DNA of 10,740 bases. Origin: Acidimicrobiales bacterium. GTDB lineage: Bacteria > Actinomycetota > Acidimicrobiia > Acidimicrobiales > Ilumatobacteraceae. The notes beneath the pieces are model-generated. The model was not told the DNA's origin. It did not search any database and worked only from the letters and a program-made list of their open reading frames with translations. The translations under genes and the position numbers were made by a program. Below are positions 1 through 6,026 of the stretch, piece after piece; within the stretch, counting starts at the first letter, position 1, and every line of letters starts with the position of its first letter. The DNA is taken from the NCBI GenBank assembly GCA_030833305.1, contig JAURHL010000055.1, positions 1 through 10,740 of the forward strand. The letters run 5' to 3'.

Positions 1-1279
1 CCTTCAACTTGTCGGGCATGCCGGCACCGGCCAAGGCGGTTTTGCGGCGCACGGCGTTGCGGGCGTTCTTGGCCGCCACGCGCGCCTGGGCCGCCGCCTG
101 GGCCTTCTTCACGATCTTGTTGGCTTCGGTGGGATTCTCGTCGAGCCATTCGGCGAGCCGTTCGTTGGTGACCTTCTGCACGAACGACCGCATGGAGACG
201 TTGCCGAGCTTGGCCTTGGTCTGACCCTCGAACTGGGGCTCGGACAACTTCACCGAGATGATGGCGGTGATGCCCTCGCGGATGTCCTCACCCAGGAGGT
301 TGTCGTCCTTTTCTTTCAGCAAGCCACGGTTCTTGGCGTACTTGTTCACGACACTCGTGAGGGCGGTCTTGAAGCCCTCGACGTGCATGCCGCCCTCGAT
401 GGTGCTGATGCCGTTGGCGTACCCGTGAATGCCTTCGTGGTATCCGGTGTTCCACTGCAAGGCGATGTCGAGCATCTGGCCCTCGTCCTCGTCCTCGTAG
501 TGCGCGACCTTGCTGAACAAGGCCTCCTTGGACTGGTTCAGGTGCTTCACGAAGTCGACGATGCCGCCCTTGTACTGGAACGTGACCTCTTGTTCCTTGC
601 CGGGTCGCTCGTCCTTGAACACGATCTCGAGACCGCGGTTGAGGAACGCCATGGTTTGCAGGCGTTCCAACACCGTACGAGCCACGAACTCGGTTCCCTC
701 GGAGGCGAAGATCGTCGGATCGGGAAGGAACGTGACGGTGGTGCCGTTCTTGCGTCCGCGCGCCGGTGTGTCACCGGTGGCCGACAACTTGCCCGTCGGC
801 TTTCCGCCGTCGACGAATTCCATCTCGTGGCGCTTTCCGCCGCGGTCGATCTGCAGGTGCACCCGCTTGGACAATGCGTTCACCACGGACACGCCGACGC
901 CGTGCAGACCGCCGGAGACCTTGTAGCCCTCACCACCGAATTTTCCGCCCGCGTGCAGCACCGTGAGCACCACTTCGGCCGCGCTCTTGCCCTTGTGCGG
1001 GCCCGATGGGTACGGGTCGACGGGGATGCCGCGGCCGTTGTCGTCGACGCGACACGAGCCGTCGGCCAACAATGACACCCCGATGCGGTCACAGTGCCCG
1101 GCCATGGCCTCGTCCACCGAGTTGTCCACGACTTCCCAGATCAAGTGATGGAGACCAGCGAGGCCGGTGGAGCCGATGTACATGCCCGGGCGCTTGCGAA
1201 CCGGGTCCAGGCCTTCGAGTACTTGGATGTCTTTGGCGCCGTAATCAGCGGTGGCGGTGGTGGAGCTCTTGGTGGACAC
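1..1279 (-). CDS. gyrB: DNA gyrase subunit B, N-terminal part (runs off the left edge)
   Basis: GyrB is the ATPase subunit of the A2B2 gyrase that introduces negative supercoils ahead of replication forks. The 426 visible residues hold the GHKL ATPase domain (motifs RKRPGMYIGSTG at about 28-39, EVVDNSVDEA with the Mg/ATP asparagine N53, DNGRGIP, and the glycine-rich lid GGLHGVGVSVVNALS) and the transducer domain with the QTK loop (Q353-T354-K355), whose lysine contacts the ATP gamma-phosphate in this family. The reading stops at PDKLK, just before the Toprim domain, so the C-terminal third lies outside the window. The start is GTG at 1279 with AGAGGA four bases upstream; no in-frame ATG lies nearby and the following residues align with the usual GyrB beginning. 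It is transcribed away from oriC behind dciA, with a 139-bp gap that may hold its own promoter. Identity is certain; start fairly sure. Confidence 0.97.
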   Translation of the reverse strand, partial: MSTKSSTTATADYGAKDIQVLEGLDPVRKRPGMYIGSTGLAGLHHLIWEVVDNSVDEAMAGHCDRIGVSLLADGSCRVDDNGRGIPVDPYPSGPHKGKSAAEVVLTVLHAGGKFGGEGYKVSGGLHGVGVSVVNALSKRVHLQIDRGGKRHEMEFVDGGKPTGKLSATGDTPARGRKNGTTVTFLPDPTIFASEGTEFVARTVLERLQTMAFLNRGLEIVFKDERPGKEQEVTFQYKGGIVDFVKHLNQSKEALFSKVAHYEDEDEGQMLDIALQWNTGYHEGIHGYANGISTIEGGMHVEGFKTALTSVVNKYAKNRGLLKEKDDNLLGEDIREGITAIISVKLSEPQFEGQTKAKLGNVSMRSFVQKVTNERLAEWLDENPTEANKIVKKAQAAAQARVAAKNARNAVRRKTALAGAGMPDKLK

Positions 1280-1418
1280 GGATTCCTCTGTTGGACGGGC
1301 AAAAGTCGGGTGGGTGGGCGGGCCACGAACCGACGTGACACAACAGCAAAAACCTTAGTCGCTGGGTGTGCTGCGGACGTGGCAATTCAACCCATTTATG
1401 CTGGGAAAACGCGGTTTT
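1280..1418. other. dciA–gyrB intergenic spacer
   Basis: This 139-bp spacer is clearly more A/T-rich than its surroundings, as expected for a promoter of gyrB on the minus strand. A TAnnnT-type -10 candidate (TAAGGT, 1352-1357 on the minus strand) is visible but has no good -35 at 17 bases. Right after the dciA stop lies a weak dyad AAAAC-GCG-GTTTT (1406-1418), too short to call a terminator. I see no gene here. Confidence 0.4.
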
Positions 1419-1718
1419 TTAGCGACGTCGGCGGACCCGAATTTCGAGGCGTTCCACCGGTCCACTTCCCGCCGTTCGGAGCCGCTCCAGGAGGTCGCTT
1501 TCGAGGAACTTCATCTGGGTGGCCCACGCGGGGTCGTCCACCTCGACGACCAACACTCCGGCGTCCAATTTCAGGGGTCGCACGTGCTGGGCCACGGGCT
1601 CGCCCACCAACTCGGCCCACCGGGAAAAGACCGTCACCGTGGTCTCGCGGTCGCCCTGACGAAACGAACGCAGCAGTCGCTCGATGCCCGCCGCCAACGG
1701 TCGCGGTTCGGTGCTCAT
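1419..1718 (-). CDS. dciA: DUF721 protein, DciA-type replicative helicase loader/operator
   Basis: This 99-residue protein carries the DUF721 (DciA) pattern: an N-terminal helix, then FSRWAELVGEPVAQHVRP (31-48), a strand LDAGVLVVEVDDPAWATQM (51-69) with the conserved Trp before a helix, and FLESDLLERL. DciA proteins are thought to assist loading of DnaB helicase in bacteria lacking DnaC/DnaI, and the Mycobacterium homologue (Rv0004) sits in the same recF–gyrB slot. The protein is essentially the bare core domain, much shorter than the mycobacterial one, which has an N-terminal extension. ATG at 1718 overlaps the recF stop as ATGA, implying translational coupling; the ribosome-binding site is weak. 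The same frame stays open upstream to 1976, but those residues are antisense-like sequence inside recF and are not part of the gene. The tail is very basic (RVRRRR). Confidence 0.88.
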   Translation of the reverse strand: MSTEPRPLAAGIERLLRSFRQGDRETTVTVFSRWAELVGEPVAQHVRPLKLDAGVLVVEVDDPAWATQMKFLESDLLERLRTAGSGPVERLEIRVRRRR

Positions 1719-2821
1719 GGGCCCGGAGCCTCGGTTCCCACGGCGCCAACCATGGCGCCTCCTTCGATCCGCAACACCCGGTCGGGTCGGGCCGCGGGGG
1801 GCAGGGTGCTGGCGGTGGTGATGACCACCTGACCCGCCGGGAGGTGGCCCAGCAACGCCGTGCATCGCTCGGGGTCCAATTCGCTCAGAACGTCGTCCAG
1901 AACCAGCAGTGGCGTCATGCCGGTGGTTTGCGAGATCAAACGATGGGCGGCCAAACGCAGCGACAGCGCCAGACAACGCATCTCACCCTGACTGGCGTGG
2001 GTTCGTGCGGGCAAGGCCCCCAGATGAAAGTCCACGTCGTCGCGGTGCGGACCCACGGTGGACACCCCGCGGCGTACGTCATCGGTGCGGGCGGCCGCCA
2101 ACGCCGCCGCCAACCCGGTTCGACGCCACGACGGTTCGTACACCAGGGACACCGCCAGGGGCGCGCCGGCCAGATGCTGATACGCCTCTTCCACCACCGG
2201 TTGCATCTGGGCCACCAGGGTGGCCCGGTCCTGACCGATCTGGTCCCCCACCTCGGCGAGTTTCTGGTCCCACACGTCGAGGGTGAACGCCACGTCGTCG
2301 GACAGACGTCCACCGGCTTGTCGAAGCAGTGTGTTGCGCTGTTTCACGATGCGGTCCAACTCGAGGCGTAGCGCGTCGTTCTTCACGGCCAGCGACGCGA
2401 GGGTCTCGTCCACGAGTCGTCGTCGTTCGCCCGGGCCCCCCTTCACCAATTCGAGATCGTCCGGCGAGAATACCGTGACGCGTAGCACCCCGAGCAGATC
2501 GCGAGTGCGCGCCAAACGTTGTCGGTTCACTTGGACATTCACGCGACCTTGGCGTTGTATTTGCACCTCGACGAGCATGTCGCGCCCGTCGGCGTGTCTC
2601 ACCGTGGCGCGAATGGTGGCGAACTCGGCGCCCTCGCGAACGAGAGCCGCGGTGGGACTCTGACGGAAGCTGTCCAGGGTGGCCAGAAACGCCATGGCCT
2701 CCGCCACGTTCGTCTTGCCTTGCGCGTTGCGTCCGACGATGGCGGTCACGCCCGGCGTCAGGTCGAACGCGGCCGATGTGTAGTTGCGGAAGTCGACGAG
2801 CTGAAGTTGCTCGACGATCAT
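1715..2821 (-). CDS. recF: DNA replication/repair protein RecF
   Basis: RecF is an SMC-like ABC ATPase that binds gapped DNA and helps RecO/RecR load RecA at stalled forks. The 368-residue protein starts with the typical MIVEQLQLVDFRNYTSAAF, has Walker A GRNAQGKT (30-37), the family block VFSPDDLELVKGGPGERRRLVDE (117-139), the ABC signature SQGEMRCLALSLRLA (277-291) and Walker B LLVLDDVLSELD (305-316). Length is usual for the family. The ATG at 2821 shares its A with the dnaN stop (TGATG), so it is coupled to dnaN. The frame is open further upstream to 2932, but those residues do not resemble RecF and would lie inside dnaN. The last 18 residues after RIEGG are low in conservation. Function is assigned from motifs; confidence is high. 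Confidence 0.96.
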   Translation of the reverse strand: MIVEQLQLVDFRNYTSAAFDLTPGVTAIVGRNAQGKTNVAEAMAFLATLDSFRQSPTAALVREGAEFATIRATVRHADGRDMLVEVQIQRQGRVNVQVNRQRLARTRDLLGVLRVTVFSPDDLELVKGGPGERRRLVDETLASLAVKNDALRLELDRIVKQRNTLLRQAGGRLSDDVAFTLDVWDQKLAEVGDQIGQDRATLVAQMQPVVEEAYQHLAGAPLAVSLVYEPSWRRTGLAAALAAARTDDVRRGVSTVGPHRDDVDFHLGALPARTHASQGEMRCLALSLRLAAHRLISQTTGMTPLLVLDDVLSELDPERCTALLGHLPAGQVVITTASTLPPAARPDRVLRIEGGAMVGAVGTEAPGP

Positions 2822-3912
2822 CACGACTTCAGTGGCATCAACAGATACGTGAAGTTCGGCTGACCCACACCCTTGATGACCGCGAGTTTGCTGGGCTCGC
2901 TCGTCTGAATGGTGACATCGTCGGTGCCGCACGCCTCGAGACCCTGGGTCAACATTTCGTTGTTGAAGCGGATCTCGATGTCGTTGCCGGCATGGTTGGC
3001 ATCGATCTGCTCGGTGGCCTCCCCGTTGTCGGGTGTGATCATGCGTAACGTCACGGCGATACCCGTGATCTGCATCCGCAACGGGGTTCCGATGGGGTCG
3101 CGGGCCACCAGTTTCACGCGCCGAATGGCCTCCGTGAGCGGCTCGCGCGCCACGGTGAGGGTGTTGGGAAGATTCGGTGGAATCAACCGCTGGTAGTCGG
3201 CGAACGACCCGGTGAGCAACCGGGTCACCAAGCGGGTGCTTCCGGCCTCGAAGGTCACGTCGTTCTCGGTGATGTTCATCGAGACGCGCTCCTGGCGGTC
3301 CAACAAGCGCAGCAATTCGCTGAGGGCGCGGGCGGGCACCACGACGCTCTTGCCGTCGGGAATGACGCTGGCGTCGATGTCGCGGATGGCCATGCGGTAC
3401 GAATCGGTGGCAACCATCCGCAACTTGCCGTCGATTCCGGTCATGTAGACGCCGGTGTAGACACCGCGTGCGTCGTCGGTACTGGCGGCGCGCACCACTT
3501 GACGCAACGCCTCGGCGAATTCGGGCGCCGACATCGGTGCCCCTTCACCGACGGTGCCGGACCACTTCGGGAAATCGTCACCGGCACCGATGGGGACGTT
3601 GAAATTGACCCGTCCGGCCGAGATCTCGACTTTGTCCTCGACGACTTCGAAGTCGACCGCCCCCGACGGCAACGACTTCACGACGTCGGCGATGAGTTTT
3701 CCCGGAACCAACACCACGCCGTCTTTGCCGTTGGAGACGGTGATGGACGAGTCGATGGTGAGATCGCCATCGGTTCCGGTCACGCGCAACGACTCGCCGG
3801 CCAGCACCAGTCGTAAACATGACAACGTCGGGTTGGTACCCCGATTGCTCGCCGCACGGCTGGTGGCGTTGAAGGCTTCGTTCAGGACCTCGCGTTCGCA
3901 ACGAAACTTCAC
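2821..3912 (-). CDS. dnaN: DNA polymerase III beta subunit (sliding clamp)
   Basis: The beta clamp is a homodimeric ring that tethers DNA polymerase III and many repair proteins to DNA. The 363-residue product matches the three-domain clamp in length and landmarks: MKFRCEREVLNEAFNATSRA at the start, VLVPGKLIADVVKSLP, the block VNFNVPIGAGDDFPKW before domain II, and the C-terminal LMPLKS in the position of the usual LMPMRL. The start is GTG at 3912 with a strong AAGGAG seven bases upstream. It heads a tightly coupled dnaN–recF–dciA unit and lies immediately left of the proposed oriC, so its promoter must overlap origin sequences. The final residues KS instead of the common RL are a small deviation in the C-terminus. 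Confidence 0.97.
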   Translation of the reverse strand: MKFRCEREVLNEAFNATSRAASNRGTNPTLSCLRLVLAGESLRVTGTDGDLTIDSSITVSNGKDGVVLVPGKLIADVVKSLPSGAVDFEVVEDKVEISAGRVNFNVPIGAGDDFPKWSGTVGEGAPMSAPEFAEALRQVVRAASTDDARGVYTGVYMTGIDGKLRMVATDSYRMAIRDIDASVIPDGKSVVVPARALSELLRLLDRQERVSMNITENDVTFEAGSTRLVTRLLTGSFADYQRLIPPNLPNTLTVAREPLTEAIRRVKLVARDPIGTPLRMQITGIAVTLRMITPDNGEATEQIDANHAGNDIEIRFNNEMLTQGLEACGTDDVTIQTSEPSKLAVIKGVGQPNFTYLLMPLKS

Positions 3913-3976
3913 GGGTGGGCTCCTTGTGCTCGATGGGCTCGGGGTGTTGTTGACATCGTCCGGTGATGCTTCAAGA

Positions 3977-3991
3977 TAGTTCTAGTAATAA
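3977..3991 (+). other. Candidate DnaA-trio / unwinding element
   Basis: Read 3' to 5' away from the DnaA boxes, the plus strand gives AAT-AAT-GAT-CTT-GAT, so four of five triplets fit the described DnaA-trio form [G/A]A[T/C]. It is separated from the first DnaA box (3996) by the short GC-bearing spacer GCGT, which is the order trio, GC-rich spacer, box known from basal origin unwinding systems. It is also the most A/T-rich part of the spacer. The assignment is from pattern alone. Confidence 0.55.
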
Positions 3992-3995
3992 GCGT

Positions 3996-4011
3996 TGTGG
4001 ATTGTGGACAA
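3996..4011 (-). promoter_or_regulatory. Tandem DnaA boxes next to the unwinding element
   Basis: TGTGGATTGTGGACAA on the plus strand holds a perfect TTGTCCACA box on the minus strand (4003-4011) and a weaker CAATCCACA box in the same orientation (3996-4004), overlapping by two bases and repeating TGTGGA with a 7-bp period. The perfect box is the high-GC bacterial consensus. Confidence 0.85.
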
Positions 4012-4039
4012 ACACCCGTCCGCCCAGCGTAGAACATGG

Positions 4040-4102
4040 ATCGGGGTGTGTCGGCTTGTACACAGTCGCGCACAGCCGCATGGTGACATCGGGGTGTGTC
4101 GG
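4040..4102. repeat. 15-bp direct repeat ATCGGGGTGTGTCGG in oriC
   Basis: ATCGGGGTGTGTCGG occurs at 4040-4054 and again, identically, at 4088-4102, start to start 48 bp. A partial copy TCGGGGTGT lies at 3939-3947. The copies flank the DnaA box at 4056-4064. The motif is not a DnaA box and I do not recognise it; an iterated binding site for another origin factor is one reading. Confidence 0.7.
4056..4064 (+). promoter_or_regulatory. DnaA box TTGTACACA
   Basis: One mismatch from TTGTCCACA and a match to the relaxed TTNTNCACA consensus. It lies between the two copies of the 15-bp repeat, in the orientation opposite to the tandem boxes at 3996-4011. Confidence 0.65.
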
Positions 4103-4115
4103 GGGATAACCCGAC

Positions 4116-4145
4116 CCTGTGCACAGGCGCATCAACACGATGCGC
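4116..4145. repeat. Palindrome plus hairpin between oriC boxes and the dnaA 3' end
   Basis: CCTGTGCACAGG (4116-4127) is a perfect 12-bp palindrome whose TGTGCACA core resembles two opposed half DnaA boxes. Sharing its last base is a hairpin GCGCATC–5 nt–GATGCGC (4127-4133 / 4139-4145). The hairpin lies 39 bases past the dnaA stop on the minus strand and could end dnaA transcripts, but no T-tract follows, so a terminator role is uncertain. Confidence 0.5.
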
Positions 4146-4150
4146 ACACG

Positions 4151-4159
4151 ATGTCCACA
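4151..4159 (+). promoter_or_regulatory. DnaA box ATGTCCACA
   Basis: One mismatch from TTGTCCACA. It is the box nearest the 3' end of dnaA (stop at 4184-4186) and has the same orientation as the box at 4056-4064. Confidence 0.55.
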
Positions 4160-4183
4160 CGCGGCCCATCGATCGAATCTCCC

Positions 4184-5557
4184 TCAGTCCAACTTCAGGT
4201 TCTTGACCAACATGGTCACCTGGTCGAAGGTTTGCGTGCGTTCCATCATCAAACGCTGGATCTTCTCTACGGCATGGATCACGGTGGTGTGGTCACGTCC
4301 ACCGAACAACCGAGCGATGGCGGGATACGACAAGTCGGTGAGTTCACGGAAGACGTACATCGCTTCTTGACGCGCGGCCACCAACGGTCGTTGGCGACTC
4401 TTGCCTTTGAGGGCCTCCACGCTGTGACCGAGGAGACGCGCGATTTCGGTCAGCAACTCCTCGTCGGTCCGGTGTTTGGGCGCCGAATCCGGAAGAAGGT
4501 CCTCGAGCAACCGTTCGGCTTGACCCACCGTCATGTCGACGCGGTTCAAACTGGCGTAGGCACTCACACGAATGAGGGCGCCCTCGAGCTCACGAATGTT
4601 GCTGGTGACGCGCGAGGCGATGAAGTTCAGGACGTCGGCGGGAACATGGGTGCCCTCACGCTCGGTCTTGTTGCGCAGAATCGCGAGGCGGGTCTCGAGG
4701 TCCGGGGGTTGAACATCGGTGATCAATCCCCAACGGAATCGACCGATCAGACGCTCTTCCAGATTCGGGATGGCGTCGGGGACGCGGTCCGAGGAGATGA
4801 CGATCTGCTTGTTGGCGCCGTGGAGGGCGTTGAAGGTGTGGAAGAACTCCTCCTGCAAACCCTCCTTGCCCTCCATGAACTGGATGTCGTCGATGAGTAG
4901 AACGTCGATGTCGCGGTAGCGACGCTTGAAGTTGGCGATCGAGTTGTTACGGATGCCGTCGACGTACTCGTTGAGGAAGGTCTCCGTCGAGATGTATCGC
5001 ACCTGATAGTGGCTGTAGTTCTGGAGGACGTAGTGCCCGATGGCGTGCAACAGGTGCGTCTTTCCCAGACCAGCCGATCCGTAAATGAACAAAGGGTTGT
5101 AGGACCGGGCCGGGGTCTCGGCAACACGTTGCGCGGCGGCCAGGGCGAAGCTGTTCGATGCTCCGCGCACGAAGGTTTCGAAGGTGTAGCGCGGGTTCAG
5201 CCCGGCTCGGTCGGCAACCGAGGACCCGTCGGGCTCGGGCACCTTCACCACGACGGTTTCGACGGGTCGCACCGCCAAGGTGGGGGTCACGTCGATGACC
5301 GCGTTGTCAGGGGCCACGATCTCGACGACCAGGTTGCGGGACCCGGCGCCGGCCTCGGCCATGGCATCGAGCACGATCGGGTAATAACGAGACAGGATCT
5401 TGTCGCGCACGGTTCCACTTGGCACCGCCAGTCGCAACGTGTCCTCGGTGACCCCCAAGGCGTGCACGTCGTTGAACGTGGAGTACCACACCGCGTCGGA
5501 CACCTGGGCGCGCAAGGAGAGGGACACGGCTGTCCACATGTTCTCCGCCTCTTCCAC
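4184..5557 (-). CDS. dnaA: Chromosomal replication initiator DnaA
   Basis: DnaA is the AAA+ ATPase that binds DnaA boxes, melts oriC and recruits the helicase. Counting from the chosen GTG at 5557 (457 residues): domain I with MWTAVSLSLRAQVSDAVWYSTF (about 7-28); a short domain II linker (about 90-120); NPRYTFETFVRGASNSFA opening domain III; Walker A GSAGLGKT (160-167); Walker B LLIDDIQF (220-227); sensor 1 ISSDRVPD; RFRWGL in the arginine-rich box; sensor 2 RELEGALIRV; and the domain IV DNA-binding signature GRDHTTVIHAVEKI (420-433). GTG at 5557 has GGAG six bases upstream and gives an N-terminus like other DnaA proteins; ATG at 5539 is the alternative. The frame stays open to 5617, but that part overlaps DnaA boxes and lacks similarity. 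The linker is far shorter than in Streptomyces. Confidence 0.97.
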   Translation of the reverse strand: MEEAENMWTAVSLSLRAQVSDAVWYSTFNDVHALGVTEDTLRLAVPSGTVRDKILSRYYPIVLDAMAEAGAGSRNLVVEIVAPDNAVIDVTPTLAVRPVETVVVKVPEPDGSSVADRAGLNPRYTFETFVRGASNSFALAAAQRVAETPARSYNPLFIYGSAGLGKTHLLHAIGHYVLQNYSHYQVRYISTETFLNEYVDGIRNNSIANFKRRYRDIDVLLIDDIQFMEGKEGLQEEFFHTFNALHGANKQIVISSDRVPDAIPNLEERLIGRFRWGLITDVQPPDLETRLAILRNKTEREGTHVPADVLNFIASRVTSNIRELEGALIRVSAYASLNRVDMTVGQAERLLEDLLPDSAPKHRTDEELLTEIARLLGHSVEALKGKSRQRPLVAARQEAMYVFRELTDLSYPAIARLFGGRDHTTVIHAVEKIQRLMMERTQTFDQVTMLVKNLKLD

Positions 5558-5584
5558 CTGCGACTCCGTGCCTTTCGTGCTTCC

Positions 5585-5617
5585 CCATCCACAGCAGTGT
5601 CCACATGGTGTGGACAA
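5585..5617. promoter_or_regulatory. DnaA-box cluster with a head-to-head pair upstream of dnaA
   Basis: GTGTCCACA (5597-5605, plus strand, one mismatch) and a perfect TTGTCCACA (5609-5617, minus strand) face each other across TGG, forming the dyad TGTCCACA-TGG-TGTGGACA. A weaker CCATCCACA lies at 5585-5593. The cluster is in the dnaA 5' leader, 28 to 60 bases before the chosen start codon, where bound DnaA could block transcription. Confidence 0.75.
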
Positions 5618-5652
5618 CCTCTGACTGCGGAGTGTGTGACCGTGTCGGCACC

Positions 5653-5661
5653 AAATCCACA
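5653..5661 (+). promoter_or_regulatory. Weak DnaA box AAATCCACA
   Basis: Two mismatches from TTATCCACA. It lies between the head-to-head pair and the candidate dnaA promoter, which raises its plausibility; alone it would not be called. Confidence 0.4.
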
Positions 5662-5683
5662 GGGTTCGGCGCCGGAATCGGAG

Positions 5684-5712
5684 ACCCTAGCACCCTGTGG
5701 ATAGTGAGTGAA
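5684..5712 (-). promoter_or_regulatory. Candidate dnaA promoter
   Basis: On the minus strand TTCACT (5707-5712) and TAGGGT (5684-5689) are 17 bases apart, a -35/-10 pair with four of six matches in the -35 and a TAnnnT -10 typical of actinobacteria. A DnaA box lies within the spacer. Transcription would start near 5677, giving a leader of about 120 bases that contains the other boxes. Confidence 0.45.
5696..5704 (-). promoter_or_regulatory. DnaA box CTATCCACA inside the dnaA promoter spacer
   Basis: One mismatch from TTATCCACA on the minus strand. It sits between the candidate -35 and -10, where bound DnaA would occlude RNA polymerase. Confidence 0.6.
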
Positions 5713-5891
5713 AAGTTGGGATTGGGAGACCATGTTGCCCTCGGCGACCTCGTCCCCTTAGCCTTGCCCTTTGCACCCGAAATCGGGGTCGGCCCCGTCA
5801 GGTCGTCACCGGCCTCGGGAGGGCTAAATAGTGGCCACTACCTGGTGTTTCTCGCCTGCATTGGTCGTCACCAGGAATCGAGGAGTCTGTC

Positions 5892-6026
5892 GTGAAGCGT
5901 ACGTATCAACCCAACAAGAAGCGCCGGTCGGTGAAGCACGGCTTCCGCGCGCGCATGTCCACCCGCGCCGGCCGAGCGGTTCTCAAGGCCCGGCGCCTGA
6001 AGGGTCGCAAGCGGCTGTCGGCTTGA
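5892..6026 (+). CDS. rpmH: 50S ribosomal protein L34
   Basis: A 44-residue, strongly basic protein, KRTYQPNKKRRSVKHGFRARM in its first half and LKARRLKGRKRLSA at its end, which is the textbook L34 sequence of the large ribosomal subunit and the family's normal length. The start is GTG at 5892 with AGGAG (5881-5885) six bases upstream. It leads the rightward operon and its stop codon overlaps the TTG start of rnpA by four bases. A 7-bp inverted repeat lies directly upstream of the ribosome-binding site. No deviations are visible. Confidence 0.98.
   Translation: MKRTYQPNKKRRSVKHGFRARMSTRAGRAVLKARRLKGRKRLSA

Larger units (their letters stand above)
3913..4183. other. oriC: Probable chromosomal origin of replication oriC (dnaN–dnaA spacer)
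   Basis: A 271-bp gene-free stretch between dnaA and dnaN, the usual oriC position in actinobacteria. Seen directly: an A/T-rich segment at 3971-3991, two tandem DnaA boxes at 3996-4011, near-consensus boxes at 4056-4064 and 4151-4159, a 15-bp direct repeat (4040-4054 and 4088-4102), a 12-bp palindrome CCTGTGCACAGG at 4116-4127 and a 7-bp-stem hairpin at 4127-4145. Known of such origins: DnaA binds boxes and melts an adjacent A/T-rich element. The spacer must also contain the dnaN promoter, which I cannot place with confidence. A bipartite origin that also uses the second box cluster at 5585-5704 is possible. Confidence 0.85.
5558..5891. other. dnaA–rpmH divergent regulatory spacer
   Basis: A 334-bp spacer with no gene, serving two divergent transcripts. 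Its dnaA-proximal half holds a cluster of DnaA boxes and the candidate dnaA promoter. Its rpmH-proximal half holds a CCCGA-AA-TCGGG dyad (5776-5787), the palindrome TAGTGGCCACTA (5829-5840) and an inverted repeat CCTGGTG/CACCAGG (5841-5847 / 5869-5875) just before the rpmH ribosome-binding site. I could not place a convincing rpmH promoter. This may be a second part of a bipartite origin or purely an autoregulatory region. Confidence 0.75.

Noticed and set aside
383..1075. Plus-strand open frame of 230 codons opposite gyrB
   Set aside because: It is the mirror of the conserved GyrB ATPase and transducer domains, with no motif or ribosome-binding site of its own.
1406..1418. AAAAC-GCG-GTTTT dyad as a terminator after dciA
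   Set aside because: The stem is only five mostly A/T pairs without a following T-run on the minus strand, too weak to call.
1094..2371. Long plus-strand open frame of 425 codons opposite gyrB, dciA and recF
   Set aside because: It spans three clear minus-strand genes and two gene junctions, its product is low-complexity and Arg/Gly/His-rich with no family motif, and high GC content readily produces such antisense frames.
3995..4900. Plus-strand open frame of 301 codons starting in oriC and running opposite dnaA
   Set aside because: Its start lies among the DnaA boxes, the rest is antisense to the conserved C-terminal half of dnaA, and no recognisable domain is present.
5009..5704. Plus-strand open frame of 231 codons opposite the dnaA N-terminus and leader
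   Set aside because: It covers the dnaA start, the DnaA boxes and the candidate dnaA promoter, and the product resembles no family.
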